This document shows, in pieces, positions 43,022 through 51,783 of a stretch of DNA of 64,000 nucleotides (positions are counted from its first letter, which is position 1; each line of letters starts with the position of its first letter). The DNA comes from Arcicella gelida (GTDB lineage Bacteria; Bacteroidota; Bacteroidia; Cytophagales; Spirosomataceae): contig NZ_JAYGIL010000004.1 in NCBI RefSeq assembly GCF_034931025.1, positions 186,001-250,000 on the forward strand, written 5' to 3'. The notes beneath the pieces were generated by a model. It searched no databases. It saw only the letters and a list, made by a program, of their open reading frames with translations, and was not told the DNA's origin. The translations under genes were made by a program, and so were the position numbers.

Positions 43022-43690
43022 ATGAGCATCGCAAAAAATTTAGAGCATATCAATCTTCAATTACAGGGCACTACAGCACGATTAATTGCTGTAACTAAAA
43101 CTAAACCCATTGCTGATTTGGAAGAAGCCTATCAAGCAAACTGTAAAACCTTTGGCGAAAACAAGGTTCAGGAAATGGTTGAAAAATGGGAAATATTGCC
43201 TAAAGATATTGAATGGCATTTGATTGGTCATCTACAAAGTAATAAAGTAAAGTATATGGCTTCTTTTGTAGCAATGATTCATTCGGTTGATTCTTTAAAA
43301 CTACTTCAGGAAATTAATAAACAAGCTACTAAAAATAATAGAATTATCGACTGTTTATTACAAATTTATATTGCTCAGGAAGAAACTAAATTTGGATTAT
43401 CACAAGATGAAGCTAAGGAGCTTTTACTTTCTGAGGAATTTAAAAGTATGAAAAATATCAAAATTGTAGGCTTGATGGGCATGGCAACTAATACGGACGA
43501 CCAAGCACAAATCAGATTAGAATTCAGAAGTTTAAAAACGTTTTTTAATGAATTAAAAGCTTCAATTCCTGAAAGTGATAATCTACAATTAAAAGAAATT
43601 TCAATGGGAATGTCTGGCGATTTTCTGATTGCTGCTGAAGAAGGTTCTACTTTGGTAAGAGTTGGTTCTGCGATTTTTGGACATCGCTAA
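43022..43690 (+). CDS. YggS/PLPBP family pyridoxal-phosphate protein
   Basis: A 222-residue PLP-homeostasis protein. The PLP lysine is K26 in LIAVTKTKPI. GENKVQEMVEKW, WHLIGHLQSNKVKY, GLMGMATNTDD, SMGMSGDF and VRVGSAIFG are the usual family blocks. It buffers pyridoxal phosphate and is not a classical enzyme. It is divergent from the coiled-coil gene with 133 bp between. Confidence 0.95.
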   Translation: MSIAKNLEHINLQLQGTTARLIAVTKTKPIADLEEAYQANCKTFGENKVQEMVEKWEILPKDIEWHLIGHLQSNKVKYMASFVAMIHSVDSLKLLQEINKQATKNNRIIDCLLQIYIAQEETKFGLSQDEAKELLLSEEFKSMKNIKIVGLMGMATNTDDQAQIRLEFRSLKTFFNELKASIPESDNLQLKEISMGMSGDFLIAAEEGSTLVRVGSAIFGHR

Positions 43691-43927
43691 GATGTAAGTC
43701 AACCTGAATTCCCCTTTAATACAAAAAAGATTTTAAAGGTCTTTGGAATTATCATAGTCCTTACTTTTCTTTCCTTGATGAAAGAAAAGTAACAAAAGAA
43801 AATCAAGAATTCCTAAACTCGCTTCGCTCAAACAGTAGGAATTCGGTTTCCATCAATCACAAAAAAACGGTCGAAATTAGTTTTTCAACCGCTTTTTTGT
43901 GATTATAAAATTAGTGATAACTCATGT
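43691..43927. mobile_element. MITE-like repeat element, copy B (about 237 bp, inverted)
   Basis: It aligns with the reverse complement of copy A along its whole length, including the hairpin with AAACTCGCTTCGCTCAAAC and the terminator-like AAAACGGTCGAAA/TTTTTCAACCGCTTTT arms. The ends are more diverged (GATGTAAGTCAACCTGAATT; AACTCATGT). It overlaps the stop codon of the DUF4230 gene by one base. Confidence 0.7.
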
Positions 43928-44538
43928 TATCCTAACTCTCTCTTTTTATCTTTCATCGCATATTTTAATACTACCTTTTTCCTAGAAACCGTTTCCAGAA
44001 AAGGCTTTAAAATTTGCTCTGCTGATTTTTTAGTTTGTTCCAGAATTCCCATTTCCTTCGCCGAAGTTTCTACTTGTACTTCAGCTTTTTTGAAAGCCTC
44101 ATCTACTAATTTCGCTTCATCCATAAAAGCATATTCAGTATTATAAACCTTTGATTTTGAATGGTCTATTTTAAAATTACAGATTTCTGGTTCTGGTAAA
44201 TGAACGACCAAAACACTGTCTTGTTCGGTAATATCAGCAACTCTAATCTTGGTTAAATCCAAACAGCCAGTAGCTTCGCCCGTGACGATTAACAATACTT
44301 TTGCATCTGGCAAAAAATCTTTTTTGATACTACTTTCTACCACATCTCTGAAATTATACTTCACCAGCTCCAATTTTCCCATTGAAGTAATCTTTTGTAA
44401 AAGTACACTATGCGATATTTCTGGCTCGGCATCTCCAAAAGGGTTTTTAAAACTTTTAAATTTTTCCCATGCCCAAAGAGCAATGAGTATCACCAAAATC
44501 AAAGGAATAAGGCGAATGATTTTACGGAGTATATTCAC
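43927..44538 (-). CDS. DUF4230 protein, membrane-anchored
   Basis: A 203-residue protein with one N-terminal transmembrane helix (LIPLILVILIALWAWEKF). The rest fits DUF4230 (ITSMGKLELVKYNFRDVVES, then LIVTGEATGCLDLTKI and VVHLPEPEICNFKIDHSKS), a conserved domain of unknown function in Bacteroidota and Firmicutes. It stands alone. The MITE-like copy B abuts its stop. Confidence 0.82.
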   Translation of the reverse strand: MNILRKIIRLIPLILVILIALWAWEKFKSFKNPFGDAEPEISHSVLLQKITSMGKLELVKYNFRDVVESSIKKDFLPDAKVLLIVTGEATGCLDLTKIRVADITEQDSVLVVHLPEPEICNFKIDHSKSKVYNTEYAFMDEAKLVDEAFKKAEVQVETSAKEMGILEQTKKSAEQILKPFLETVSRKKVVLKYAMKDKKRELG

Positions 44539-44793
44539 GTATTTGAATGTTATGTATTACTCTAAAAACAAAAGTTTTGGGAAATAATTCGTTTTTTGTG
44601 ATTATGGATGAATGTTTAAGAAAATTAGGTAGTCCTTTTAGAGCTAAAGTTCTAGGATTAATTTCTAAATTACTCTAAGCACAATAAATCAAGGTAATTC
44701 ATCATTTACAAAATAGCCTTTTACATGGAATATTGACAAATCGTCATGCTTTAACACGATAAAAATTTAACACATTTAAAACTCAAAATCTAT

Positions 44794-46209
44794 ATGAAAA
44801 ATAACTTACTATACCTCTGTTTTTTCCTATTCCTTTCTTTTACAACTGAAGCTCAAAGGTCAGTTGTTATTACGAAAGATACTTCTCTCATCGTGCGAAT
44901 AAATTATTATGATGATTTATTAGAATCTGTAAGTAACAGAGGTGCAATATTACCGCATAACCGTGGCGTGAAGTATGTACTTAATCATCATTTTCCTACT
45001 TTAATTTATCCTTGGGATGGAGAAAGAAAAGCAAATCCAATGCTCATTTTTCCTAATGATAGTGTTGAGCTTGAAAAATCTAAAGAAGGACACATTACCT
45101 GTACTTTTCCAAAGGATTCTTTAAGAAATGTCCTTGCCAATTTTGATAGACAATATGGCTCTGAGATACAAGTATCTGGTTATTCTATTCAAAATATGTC
45201 AAAAAGCGAGCATCTTGTTGTTATCCATGATATTAAGGCGAAAATGAATCGTTTGCTTTCTAGCATTTCTGCGTATCCGCCTGCCGTAGATAGTTCTTTG
45301 TTGCGTAGCACTGTTCAAGAAGTAAAAAGTATTGCTTTGTCTTCGGTTTTAATTCCTTTTGTAAGTGTTAGTACAGATTGGCGGAAATTTCCCCAGTGGT
45401 ATGTCGATTCTGTAAAGTTATTTAAGGAGGAAATCTTTGGAACTGACACGCTCATCAAAGGCTCAGAGTATCGTCGTGCTTTATATTATTACAATCAATT
45501 TCTTTGTCGAGATTCGCTTAATGGTCATAAAGACTTTTATGTTCAGTTTAACTCAGCCATGTTGAATTTCAAAGGCGAGCATCGAGACTTTCTGATGGCT
45601 TATTTGTTGAATAAATACAAAATTGAAAACCTGCCAGATTTTTATGATTATGTGGGCATTTTCTATGCGAATTGTCAAAACGAAACTTTTCTAAAGTATG
45701 TCAAAGATAAAATTGATGATACAAATTTTACTTTTCCTGAGTTTATCTTGACACAAAAGCTCGTTCATGAAAATGGACAAACGACTACTTGGAAAGATTT
45801 ATTGGCACAAAATAAAGGCAAACTGATATACTTGGATTTTTATGCAAGCTGGTGTCCGCCTTGTATATTTTTGACACCTTATGTAAAAGAACACGCTAAA
45901 GCGTTGAAAGACAAACCTATCGTATTCATTTCGATAAGTTCAGATAAATCTATGAAAGTATGGAAAAAAGCTTTGGCAAAATACAAATTATCGGGCGATG
46001 GAATACAAGCCTATTGGTTAGGAAATAAAACTAAGTTTCTGAATTTTCTCTATACCAGAAGAGAGAATGAAAAAATATCTTTACCTATTCCGAGATACAT
46101 GATTTTTGACCACAAAGGAAATTTCATTACTTCAAATGCCCTGCAACCGCATTTTAAGACATCTAGAAAGCAAATTGAGATTTTTTTGAAAGATATTCCA
46201 GCGGAATAG
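44794..46209 (+). CDS. secreted TlpA-like thioredoxin protein
   Basis: A 471-residue exported protein (signal peptide ending near TTEAQ). The first 320 residues are an uncharacterised helical part, as in many Bacteroidota TlpA proteins. The C-terminal thioredoxin domain has the active site WCPPC (C354, C357) in YLDFYASWCPPCIFLTP. It should reduce or transfer disulfides in the periplasm. It ends at a bidirectional terminator shared with hemA. Confidence 0.88.
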   Translation: MKNNLLYLCFFLFLSFTTEAQRSVVITKDTSLIVRINYYDDLLESVSNRGAILPHNRGVKYVLNHHFPTLIYPWDGERKANPMLIFPNDSVELEKSKEGHITCTFPKDSLRNVLANFDRQYGSEIQVSGYSIQNMSKSEHLVVIHDIKAKMNRLLSSISAYPPAVDSSLLRSTVQEVKSIALSSVLIPFVSVSTDWRKFPQWYVDSVKLFKEEIFGTDTLIKGSEYRRALYYYNQFLCRDSLNGHKDFYVQFNSAMLNFKGEHRDFLMAYLLNKYKIENLPDFYDYVGIFYANCQNETFLKYVKDKIDDTNFTFPEFILTQKLVHENGQTTTWKDLLAQNKGKLIYLDFYASWCPPCIFLTPYVKEHAKALKDKPIVFISISSDKSMKVWKKALAKYKLSGDGIQAYWLGNKTKFLNFLYTRRENEKISLPIPRYMIFDHKGNFITSNALQPHFKTSRKQIEIFLKDIPAE

Positions 46210-46246
46210 AGAAGCAAATTTATAAGGTTAGCAAAATGTGTAAAAC

Positions 46247-46284
46247 AAAAAAGGGAACTGGATGCAATTACAGTTCCCTTTTTT
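46247..46284. terminator. bidirectional terminator (TlpA-like gene and hemA)
   Basis: Perfect arms AAAAAAGGGAACTG and CAGTTCCCTTTTTT with a 10-base loop, between the two convergent stops. Confidence 0.85.
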
Positions 46285-46303
46285 GAAAGATTTTTCTAAT
46301 TTA

Positions 46304-47584
46304 TTAATGACTATATCCAGAAGGATTTTCTTGTTTTTCTAAATCAAATAATTCAGTAAGTACGTCCACCAATTGGTCAGCATCGCCACGTTTACAAGCC
46401 GCTTTTAATTGAATTACTGGCAACTTCATGATTTTTTGCACAATGCCCATTGTAATTTTCTCGATTTTCTCAGATTCTTCTGGAGAAAGATTCTTCAAAT
46501 GACGAGCCATCTCTTCTTTACGAATTTGCTCAAGAGCGTTTTTCAATTTATTAATCGTTGGAGAAACTACCATTTCTTTCGACCAATCATCAAAACCTAC
46601 AATAGCTTCTGCAATGATTCTTTCTACATGAGGAATCGACGCTAAACGGCTTTTCAAGGCTTCATCAGCACGTTCACGAAGGCTGTCAATGTTATAAACT
46701 AAAGCTCCTGGAATTTCCTCTACATTATCTTCCACACTTCTAGGAACTGATAAATCAATAAAATATTTGAAAGTAAGAATTCCGATTCTTTCGATTAATT
46801 CTTTGGTAACAATCGGTTTATCAATCATCACTGAAGAAATAATTACGTCGGCTCTTTTAATTTCTCTTTCCAAAGTAGAAAAATCAGCAATTCTGAAATT
46901 GCGTCCCGCAGCGATTTTTTCAGCTTTAGCACGAGTACGATTCATCACGGTGATTTCAGCAAATTCTTGGTCTGCCATGTTTTTACAAACATCAATACCA
47001 ATTTCGCCTAAACCTAAAATTAATACTTTCGGATTGTTGATATTTCTTGTTACTTCTTCTGTCAAAGCTACTGCGGCATACGACGTAGAAGCGGCACCGT
47101 CACGGAAAGAAGTTTCCTGAGCCACACGTTTGTTGGCAAAGAAAATCGTGTGCATCAAACGGTGAAGGAATGGACCAGCCATGTTCAAATCAGCAGCGAT
47201 TTGATATGATTGTTTTACTTGGTTAGGAATTTGTAAATCGCCAACAACTTTTGAATGCAAACCAGTTGCTACTTCAAAAAGATGCTGAACCGCTTCTGCT
47301 TGTGTATTAAGTTGTTGGAAATAATCAAAATATAATTCAGTATTAGTAATTCCTTTTTCTATTAATAATACTTTGATTAATTCAGCCGTAATATTCTGTT
47401 CGGCTACATAATATACTTCAGTTCGGTTGCAAGTAGAAACAACAAGGCTTTCTTGAATGCCAAACAAATCTCTAATTTTAAGTGAGAAAATTTTGATTTC
47501 TTCCTCCGTTAGAGCTACTTGTTCACGCACCGCCAAGGGAGCAGATTTATATGATAAACTTAATGCTTTGAAAATATTTTTCAT
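46304..47584 (-). CDS. hemA: glutamyl-tRNA reductase
   Basis: A 426-residue enzyme that reduces glutamyl-tRNA to glutamate semialdehyde, the first step of haem synthesis. The catalytic cysteine is C52 in SLVVSTCNRTEVYYV, the NADPH-binding domain begins VLILGLGEIGIDVC, and the C-terminal dimerisation helices are present. Length is normal. A 20-bp palindrome lies just before the start (47611-47630). Confidence 0.95.
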   Translation of the reverse strand: MKNIFKALSLSYKSAPLAVREQVALTEEEIKIFSLKIRDLFGIQESLVVSTCNRTEVYYVAEQNITAELIKVLLIEKGITNTELYFDYFQQLNTQAEAVQHLFEVATGLHSKVVGDLQIPNQVKQSYQIAADLNMAGPFLHRLMHTIFFANKRVAQETSFRDGAASTSYAAVALTEEVTRNINNPKVLILGLGEIGIDVCKNMADQEFAEITVMNRTRAKAEKIAAGRNFRIADFSTLEREIKRADVIISSVMIDKPIVTKELIERIGILTFKYFIDLSVPRSVEDNVEEIPGALVYNIDSLRERADEALKSRLASIPHVERIIAEAIVGFDDWSKEMVVSPTINKLKNALEQIRKEEMARHLKNLSPEESEKIEKITMGIVQKIMKLPVIQLKAACKRGDADQLVDVLTELFDLEKQENPSGYSH

Positions 47585-47610
47585 GACTCCTTACAATTCC
47601 GATTCGCTTC

Positions 47611-47630
47611 AACAAGGAAATATCCTTGTT
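47611..47630. promoter_or_regulatory. palindrome upstream of hemA
   Basis: AACAAGGA and TCCTTGTT arms around AATA, 27 bp before the hemA start. It may be an operator or leader hairpin; only its position suggests this. Confidence 0.35.
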
Positions 47631-48042
47631 TTCAAGCTATACAATTAAACAATTTGTAACGCTGTGTGCCATATTTTCACAAATTGAATAATTGTGTAAA
47701 ATTACAACACGAATGATTATGATTGGTCTTAATAATGGCTAATTATTTATACTTATCTATAATTTAGAATACATATAAATAAGATACTTATTCTTTGTTC
47801 TGAATTCTAAAAAAAATACAATTTCACTGTTTTCTAATTTTGTCGAAAGGTAGTAGAGTTTTTACGCATCAAAACTGACTTTAATCAATTTTATTGTTAA
47901 TATTGATTAGTTTGTCTAACAATAAGCATTGATTTTATTCCATTCAAAATCTCTATTTCACAAAAGTAAACAAAGATTATTGATAGTAAAAATTGATATT
48001 TTGTATATTGAAATAGCTTTTAACTATAAATCTATTCAATAA

Positions 48043-48112
48043 AAAAGGCAAAAGGTATTCTTGAAATGGAATATTGAATTCTATTCTGAAAAGACCTTTT
48101 ACCTTTTTCTTT
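48043..48112 (-). terminator. long imperfect hairpin after the globin gene
   Basis: AAAAAGGCAAAAGGTATTC pairs imperfectly with GAAAAGACCTTTTACCTTTT over about 30 bases, 7 bp after the globin stop, and ends in a T run on the minus strand. Confidence 0.55.
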
Positions 48113-48118
48113 GTAAAA

Positions 48119-48949
48119 CTATTGTCCTACAATATCTCCTTTAAGACTCGCCAAAACTGTCAATAATTGAATTTTAGTTCTTGATTCAACTTTGAACTTC
48201 ACTAATGATGCTGTTAAATCTTCCACCAAAGCGTTGAAATGAGCGTCTGTAATATTCATTCCTTTATGAGCCGTTTTCATATCCAAACCTGTATATTTTT
48301 CGGGTCCGCCAGAAGCCTGACCTACTTGATTTACAAGATTCATTTTCAAACGGTTCAATCGAGCTGGGTCAGCCGCAGCCGCAGCAAAAAAAGCATTGAT
48401 ACGAGTATCAGCAGCCACTTTTCCAATAAAATCGTCAATCACAGCTGTAATCGCTGGATTTCCACCCAAACGTACATATACTGAAGTAGGACCTTCAACA
48501 ATATCACCTTTCATGGTAGCCAAAGCTGTCAATAATTCTGTTTTTTCAGTAGCTGGCACTTTAAATTTATCAAGTGATAATGATAAATCTTCAACCAAAG
48601 CATTAAAATGAGATTCTTCAATACCCATTCCTTTGTGAGCCGTTTTCATGTCAAGTCCTGAATACTTTTCCATTCCACCTGTTGCCATTCCAACTTGGTT
48701 AATCAAATTATTACGTAATCTTGTAAGACGAGCAGGATCTCCAGCAGCATCAGCAAAGAAAGCGTTGATTCTAGCATCACCAGCTACATTCGTAATAAAT
48801 TGGTCAATCACTGCTGAAATGGCAGCGTTACCACCCAGACGGTCGTAAAGAGATTTTACAGGAACTACTTCATCATCTTTACTGCAAGATGTAAACACAA
48901 GCATTCCTGCCATGAGGAATGCGCCCCATAGTTGCATTGTTTTTTTCAT
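48119..48949 (-). CDS. lipoprotein with two tandem truncated-globin domains
   Basis: A 276-residue lipoprotein (lipobox FTSC, Cys 22) holding two group-1-like truncated globin domains at about 32-152 and 155-276. Each begins with YDRLGG or YVRLGG, continues VIDxFIxxVAxDxRINAFF, has the KTAHKGM segment, and has a proximal F8 histidine (H114 in EESHFNALVEDL, H237 in TDAHFNALVEDL), so both can bind haem. The B10 tyrosine usual in group 1 is isoleucine in both (I52, I175), which should change oxygen or NO chemistry. The two halves are very similar, so the duplication may be recent. It would sit on the periplasmic side of a membrane. Confidence 0.85.
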   Translation of the reverse strand: MKKTMQLWGAFLMAGMLVFTSCSKDDEVVPVKSLYDRLGGNAAISAVIDQFITNVAGDARINAFFADAAGDPARLTRLRNNLINQVGMATGGMEKYSGLDMKTAHKGMGIEESHFNALVEDLSLSLDKFKVPATEKTELLTALATMKGDIVEGPTSVYVRLGGNPAITAVIDDFIGKVAADTRINAFFAAAAADPARLNRLKMNLVNQVGQASGGPEKYTGLDMKTAHKGMNITDAHFNALVEDLTASLVKFKVESRTKIQLLTVLASLKGDIVGQ

Positions 48950-49203
48950 GTTTTTAAAAATTTTACCGATGACTGTAAAAGTTTTGCACGCTCGTTATGC
49001 GCTACTTTCACGATTAATTTTAATGATATTCGAGCAAAGAAGGTTTAAGCAAAAGTTGTGAATTATGAATGATGAATTATGAATAAAAAGTATTGATATA
49101 CAACTCTTTAACTCGTAATACAGCGTCGTTTATTTTACATAGACGCTCTGGAAGCGATAAAAGCTTTGTGGGATTATTGATTAAAATGTGCTGTTGATAA
49201 CAT

Positions 49204-49629
49204 TTATCGAAAACACAATGCTTTTTTAGCTCCTAATATAAAATCAATATATTCTGTAGGAACTGGGCATTGAGGCCCTTTAAAAGCAGTAAAATCTAAT
49301 TTTGAGGGATTGAAATCCTCAGAAGTTAGCACTTGTGTCAATGCTTCTTCTGAGGTTTCGTCTTCATGGAAAGTAACACTTACGGTTTTTCCCATGCGGT
49401 TTACTGTGGCAGCAGTAATCCCTGTGTTGGCGGATAATTTGTTGGCGATGTTGATACTATCTTGAACGGATAAATCACGGTCGAGATTAAAAACAGCTAG
49501 GGAAATTGGTTTTAAATTCAAGCGATCAGAAAGTGGCGGTTCTTGCCAATTGGCATAAACAACAAAAGCAACGAAAAGACTTAAAATGACAATGCTTGTT
49601 ACTTTGAATATTTTGGTTAGCGTTTGCAT
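49204..49629 (-). CDS. membrane-anchored small protein, unknown
   Basis: A 141-residue protein. One N-terminal transmembrane segment or signal anchor is at 9-26 (VTSIVILSLFVAFVVYA). The rest has a beta-alpha-beta pattern (LSVQDSINIANKLSANTGIT, then KTVSVTFHEDETSEEALTQV) like a ferredoxin-like or HMA fold without a CxxC metal site, and two late cysteines (GPQCPVPTEY, KKALCFR). Unknown function. It lies 254 bp upstream of the globin gene on the same strand. Confidence 0.6.
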   Translation of the reverse strand: MQTLTKIFKVTSIVILSLFVAFVVYANWQEPPLSDRLNLKPISLAVFNLDRDLSVQDSINIANKLSANTGITAATVNRMGKTVSVTFHEDETSEEALTQVLTSEDFNPSKLDFTAFKGPQCPVPTEYIDFILGAKKALCFR

Positions 49630-49742
49630 GGCTGAAAATATTTATTTGAAAGTTTTTAGATACGTTTTACACTTGACAAACATATCTACGAAAGACTTTT
49701 CATCTTGGATTGCTGGATTTAAAAAAATTATTAGAAAAATAA

Positions 49743-49778
49743 AAAACGGGGAATCTCCTCTCAGAAATTCCCCGTTTT
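49743..49778 (-). terminator. terminator of the 243-aa gene
   Basis: Perfect arms AAAACGGGGAAT and ATTCCCCGTTTT, followed by a T run on the minus strand, 22 bp after the gene stop. Confidence 0.8.
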
Positions 49779-49799
49779 GCTTAATACTTAGTCGTTGTC

Positions 49800-50531
49800 T
49801 TAATATCCTTTTTCCCAGATTTCATGTACTCTTTCGCCTGTGGCGCTTTGTCCAGCATGAATCCAATCTTTGCCATTGATTACACAATCGTATTCAAATG
49901 AAATATTTACTTCTTTGTTTCTTTTTGAAGAAAAAGTGATTTTCTCGATATACTTCTCTTTTTTCTTGCTGAAAGTACCGCCAAAAGTTCCAAAAAACTG
50001 ATGTGTATCAATATTAAAACTTGCCGACTGAAAGTGTTCGCCAGAGAATATTTTTATTGTTTTAAAAGAACCTTTAAAAACCGTTTGCATTTTAAAGTCT
50101 TTGTCTTCTTTTGCTCGTAAACGCCAAAGTGCATTTGAAAAAGGTTCTGTACTTAATTTTTCAGTGATTCGTAACCAAGTACCAGCCAATGGACCTTGAG
50201 CAACGGTTAAAGTATTTTTATCTAAAGAAAAAACATTTGCTACCGTTAAACCTACCAAAGTAGAATCTTCTGTATTAAAATCTCTTTTGAACGATAAAAT
50301 AGTTTTTGAATCTGCTTTTAATATTTCAAAAGTACCGCCACCTGCGCTGACAAAATGTTTATCAGTGGTTTGATAAGTAGTAAACATTAAATAATTTTCA
50401 GCACAAATTAACCTTGAAGTATTGCCCTTAGGATTTACTTGTTGCCATATTCCAGCAATAGATTGAGCAACCAAAAAATTGCTAAGTGTTAGACAAAAAC
50501 AAAAAGCAAGTAATAATATTTTCTTAGTCAT
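49800..50531 (-). CDS. secreted DUF4488-like protein
   Basis: A 243-residue protein with a signal peptide (MTKKILLLAFCFCLTLSN). Two similar lipocalin-like strand domains follow: GIWQQVNPKGNTSRLICA and GTFEILKADSKTILSF in the first, NALWRLRAKEDKDFKMQTVF and SFNIDTHQFFGTFGG in the second. This resembles DUF4488 proteins of Bacteroidota. Function unknown. It lies downstream of murG with 68 bp between but is probably independent. Confidence 0.6.
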   Translation of the reverse strand: MTKKILLLAFCFCLTLSNFLVAQSIAGIWQQVNPKGNTSRLICAENYLMFTTYQTTDKHFVSAGGGTFEILKADSKTILSFKRDFNTEDSTLVGLTVANVFSLDKNTLTVAQGPLAGTWLRITEKLSTEPFSNALWRLRAKEDKDFKMQTVFKGSFKTIKIFSGEHFQSASFNIDTHQFFGTFGGTFSKKKEKYIEKITFSSKRNKEVNISFEYDCVINGKDWIHAGQSATGERVHEIWEKGY

Positions 50532-50599
50532 TGAAATGATTAAAGTATTGATAATGATTGAGTAATCAACGAAAGATTCATCGTCTTTCGCATAAATAA

Positions 50600-51700
50600 T
50601 TATTCGTTTTTCCCAATGAGTTTTAATACTTCATTCGCAATTTCTTTCGCTGCTTCTGGTTTGGCTAATTGGTGTATATTTTTGCTGAGTACTTCTTGTT
50701 TTGAAGCATCTTGTAATAAATCAATCGTTGCTTTCACTAAACTTTCTCTGGCAGCTACATCTTTCACCAAAATAGCAGCATCATTATTGACTAAACTCAT
50801 GGCATTCATGGTCTGGTGATCTTCCGCAGCCGTTGGCAAAGGCACCAAAATAGCAGGTTTCGCCGCCAAACACAATTCTGAAACAGATAATGCTCCCGCT
50901 CTTGAAACGACGACATCAGCCACGGCATAAGCTAAATCCATTTCATAAATAAAATCTGAAACATAAACCTGACCTTTGAAAACACTTGCCGTCGTTTTGG
51001 CTCTATCGATGTATAATTTACCTGTTTGCCAAACTACTTGATAACCCGCACCAACCAAATTGGTTAATCCTGCATCAATTGATTCATTGATTGTTCTAGC
51101 ACCTTGGCTTCCACCAATTACTAAAACCGTCTTTTTATCGGCTTGCAAACCGAAATGTTTTAGGGCTTCATCACGTTTTGATTTTACTTCTAAAATATCT
51201 TTTCTGACAGGATTTCCCGTCATTTTTATTTTTTCTGCATCGAAAAAAGTATCCATTCTTGGATAAGCTACACAGATTCTTTTTGCTTTTTTCGCTAATA
51301 ATTTATTTGTAACGCCAGCATAAGAATTCTGTTCCTGAATCAAGTAAGGGATACCCATCATAGACGCTGCCAACAATAGTGGTCCAGAAGCATAGCCACC
51401 AACACCAACGGCAACGTCAGGTTTAAAATCTTTAATAATACTTCTGGCTTCGCTCAAGCTTGCGATTAATTTTCTAGGAAAGCTAAGGTTCGCTAATAAA
51501 TTAGAGCGATTGATTCCCGCAATGGGTAAACCAATAATTTTATACCCTGCTTTGGGCACTTTTTCCATTTCCATTTTCCCTTCTGCCCCGACGAACAAAA
51601 TTTCAATAGCAGGATTCATTTCCTTTAAAGCATTAGCAATAGCAATGGCAGGATAAATATGTCCGCCTGTTCCTCCACCTGAGATGATGACTTTGGTCAT
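50600..51700 (-). CDS. murG: UDP-N-acetylglucosamine transferase (lipid II synthesis)
   Basis: A 366-residue GT-B glycosyltransferase that makes lipid II from lipid I. Family motifs are ISGGGTGGHIYPAIAIANAL at the N-terminus, VGVGGYASGPLLLAA, VIGGSQGARTINE and SRAGALSVSELCLAAKPAIL. It is a peripheral inner-membrane protein. It follows ftsW by 83 bp. Confidence 0.97.
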   Translation of the reverse strand: MTKVIISGGGTGGHIYPAIAIANALKEMNPAIEILFVGAEGKMEMEKVPKAGYKIIGLPIAGINRSNLLANLSFPRKLIASLSEARSIIKDFKPDVAVGVGGYASGPLLLAASMMGIPYLIQEQNSYAGVTNKLLAKKAKRICVAYPRMDTFFDAEKIKMTGNPVRKDILEVKSKRDEALKHFGLQADKKTVLVIGGSQGARTINESIDAGLTNLVGAGYQVVWQTGKLYIDRAKTTASVFKGQVYVSDFIYEMDLAYAVADVVVSRAGALSVSELCLAAKPAILVPLPTAAEDHQTMNAMSLVNNDAAILVKDVAARESLVKATIDLLQDASKQEVLSKNIHQLAKPEAAKEIANEVLKLIGKNE

Positions 51701-51783
51701 TTGAATGATAATTAATCAATAAGTTTTTAAAAACTTATTTTTTACTGTTAAAAACAAATAGCTGACAACGAAGGGCTGATAGC

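Larger units (their letters stand above)
47585..48118. other. 534-bp intergenic region between hemA and the globin gene
   Basis: No gene is seen. It holds the palindrome upstream of hemA (47611-47630), an AT-rich middle, and a long imperfect hairpin at about 48043-48112 that probably ends the globin transcript. Confidence 0.45.
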
